DNA of 45,889 bases from Bacteroidota bacterium. GTDB taxonomy: Bacteria; Bacteroidota; Bacteroidia; J057; JAJTIE01. Below the pieces are notes generated by a model. It was not told where the DNA came from. It saw only the letters and a program-made list of their open reading frames with translations, and made no database searches. The position numbers and the translations under genes are program-made. The stretch lies in NCBI GenBank assembly GCA_021300195.1, contig JAJTIE010000017.1, positions 1 through 45,889 of the forward strand, written 5' to 3'. Numbering within the stretch: position 1 is the stretch's first letter; each line of letters opens with the position of its first letter. Below, piece by piece: positions 44,842 through 45,889 of this stretch.

Positions 44842-44844
44842 TGT

Positions 44845-45426
44845 ATGCTGGGCCTAAGGCTAAAAACCGACCTTCGCTGGGCTGCGCTAGCCGAGCACAA
44901 CCTGCAGGCGCTCCTGGTAGACCATGCCTACTGCGAGCAGAAAGCTGCCAGCAGTGCCATTTCGCTGATTGTGCACTTTCCGGAGCACGCCCCACTGGTG
45001 CAGGCCATGAGCCGGATAGCGCAGGAAGAGATGTTGCACTTTGAGCAGGTGCACCAGAAACTGCTGGAGCGGGGCTGGAAGCTGGGGCGCGAGCGAAAAG
45101 ACCCCTATGTGCACGACCTGATGGCCTTTGTACAGAAAGACAAGGGCCGTAGCCAGCTGCTGCTGGACCGCCTGCTGTTTGCCGCCATGATAGAGGCCCG
45201 CAGCTGCGAGCGCTTCCGCCTGCTAAGCACAACCATAGCCGACCAAGACCTGCGCAGCTTCTACCACGAACTGATGGTAAGCGAAGCCAACCACTATGTA
45301 ACCTTCCTGGACCTGGCACGCACCTACTGCGGACGCCAGGCCGCAGACAGCCGCTGGCAGCAGTGGCTGGCCTACGAGGAGGAGGTCATCACACGGTATG
45401 GCCACGCCCCCACGATGCATGGCTAG
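44845..45426 (+). CDS. miaE: tRNA-(ms2io6A37) hydroxylase, MiaE
   Basis: A 193-residue ferritin-like non-heme diiron enzyme that hydroxylates the isopentenyl group of ms2i6A at position 37 of tRNAs. The four-helix-bundle metal ligands are visible: Glu near 'LVDHAYCEQKAA', 'AQEEMLHFEQVH' (E-x2-H), 'MIEARSCERF' (Glu on helix 3) and 'SEANHYVTFLDLA' (E-x2-H). Length fits the family. The ATG at 44845 starts MLGLRLKTDLRW. It diverges from lysA and is probably monocistronic. A short 7-bp hairpin (45429-45444) follows the stop. Confidence 0.93.
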   Translation: MLGLRLKTDLRWAALAEHNLQALLVDHAYCEQKAASSAISLIVHFPEHAPLVQAMSRIAQEEMLHFEQVHQKLLERGWKLGRERKDPYVHDLMAFVQKDKGRSQLLLDRLLFAAMIEARSCERFRLLSTTIADQDLRSFYHELMVSEANHYVTFLDLARTYCGRQAADSRWQQWLAYEEEVITRYGHAPTMHG

Positions 45427-45428
45427 CC

Positions 45429-45444
45429 GTCTATTTTAATAGAC
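45429..45444 (+). terminator. Short AT hairpin after miaE
   Basis: GTCTATT and AATAGAC form a perfect 7-bp inverted repeat separated by only two bases, 3 nt after the miaE stop. It is AT-rich and lacks a T-run, so termination is doubtful. Confidence 0.3.
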
Positions 45445-45514
45445 AACCCTGGGCCTGTAAGGGGCCGCCATTTGGATAGGCTAGAGGAAGTGGGCCGCTG
45501 AAAATCATCTGGCA

Positions 45515-45522
45515 TGCTTTTG
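45515..45522 (+). promoter_or_regulatory. Near-match -7 element TGCTTTTG
   Basis: One mismatch from TAnnTTTG, 38 nt before the ATG at 45561. It is the only candidate promoter for the secreted protein at the right edge. Confidence 0.3.
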
Positions 45523-45560
45523 GCAGCAGCTTGAAGGTAGAAACCTGAGCATCAGAAATC

Positions 45561-45889
45561 ATGAAGGCTATCAACTCAATTCCCGTACTGGCGCTGGCCG
45601 CCCTACTCGCCCTGGTCAGCTATCCGGGCCAGGCTAAAGCAGACGTAGCGGGCGGGTGCTACGAGACCCAACGGATATGGAAAGAGGGCTACTGGCGCGT
45701 GAGCAGCCGTGGCCAGGTATGGATACCGGGCCGCTGGATAAGCAGGCAGGTAGCCGTACCCTGTCCACCCCCTGTCTACCCGGCTCCGGGTGGCCGTCCG
45801 GTGGTAGTTAGGCCCCATGATTACCCACCAGCTGCCCCCGCCCCCAGCATGGGCCCACAGGAGTATCAGGCTGTGCTGGCCCAGCTATC
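45561..45889 (+). CDS. Secreted protein, N-terminal part, cut by window edge
   Basis: The first 109 codons of a gene that runs off the window. Residues 1-28 are a Sec signal peptide (MKAINSIPVLALAALLALV..., cleavage near 'GQAKA'). A short domain follows with 'GCYETQRIWKEGYW' and 'WIPGRWISR', giving a two-Cys, Trp-rich pattern like YXWxPGxW repeats of envelope proteins. A Pro-rich linker (about 70-97) leads to 'SMGPQEYQAVLAQL', which resembles the beginning of a DUF4476 helical domain. That assignment needs the missing part. It is encoded 134 nt after miaE. Confidence 0.65.
   Translation, partial: MKAINSIPVLALAALLALVSYPGQAKADVAGGCYETQRIWKEGYWRVSSRGQVWIPGRWISRQVAVPCPPPVYPAPGGRPVVVRPHDYPPAAPAPSMGPQEYQAVLAQL

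Noticed and set aside
44824-44844. Longer miaE start at a TTG
   Set aside because: The TACTTTTG promoter element lies between this codon and the ATG at 44845, so the upstream codon would not be transcribed.

Overview
The window comes from a Bacteroidota chromosome, probably a gliding, type IX secretion-competent lineage of the Cytophagales/Chitinophagales/Saprospirales kind. I cannot place it below phylum from sequence alone. The signs are a GldB gliding lipoprotein, a secreted protein with a type IX sorting domain, a HU(CCDC81-type)-TM-SPOR protein, DUF3078 and DUF4834 proteins, BshA (bacillithiol), the 'AFYFKKRP' LpxD paralogue, and Bacteroidota-type -7 promoter elements (TAnnTTTG). Most genes are GC-rich. 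A membrane-protein gene at 32532-34103 is strikingly AT-rich.

Layout. 1-79: N-terminus of a probable transposase, followed by about 420 bp without a gene. 501-5154 (minus): five-gene run of coiled-coil membrane protein, Gfo/Idh/MocA dehydrogenase, lipoprotein, polyprenyl-phosphate sugar transferase and DUF1801 protein. 5222-5256: strong terminator for the 1.3-kilo-residue T9SS cargo protein at 5288-9175 (minus). 9450-16857 (plus): large TPR protein, outer-membrane barrel, HU-TM-SPOR protein, GldB. 16998-22002 (minus): D-2-hydroxyacid dehydrogenase, sensor histidine kinase, REC-GAF-PP2C phosphatase. 22080-23553 (plus): DUF3078 barrel and a small two-TM protein. 23612-29729 (minus): PpiD-like foldase, GT39-like glycosyltransferase, DivIVA-like protein, dCTP deaminase, LpxD. 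29954-32370 (minus): PheS, then PAS-PP2C phosphatase. 32532-34103: AT-rich polytopic membrane protein. 34349-35791 (minus): FumC. 36283-37784 (plus): BshA and DUF4834. 37839-43398 (minus): PyrG, polytopic membrane protein, MtnB, MtnD, MtnC, FAH-family hydrolase. 43444-44697 (minus): LysA. 44845-45889 (plus): MiaE and the start of a secreted protein.

How the genes fit together. Much of the window is envelope biology: surface glycan synthesis, lipid A acylation, periplasmic folding, T9SS cargo, gliding and septal peptidoglycan binding. The rest is signalling through PP2C phosphatases plus core metabolism (methionine salvage, CTP and dCTP metabolism, lysine, fumarase, tRNA charging and modification, bacillithiol).

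The most distinctive non-coding signal is recurrent. TAnnTTTG elements end only 3-5 nt before the start codon of at least four genes, with near matches before three more, which suggests leaderless mRNAs. A 10-bp perfect inverted repeat over the pyrG promoter looks like an operator. No tRNA, rRNA or CRISPR array was recognised, and no clearly new multi-gene system was found.
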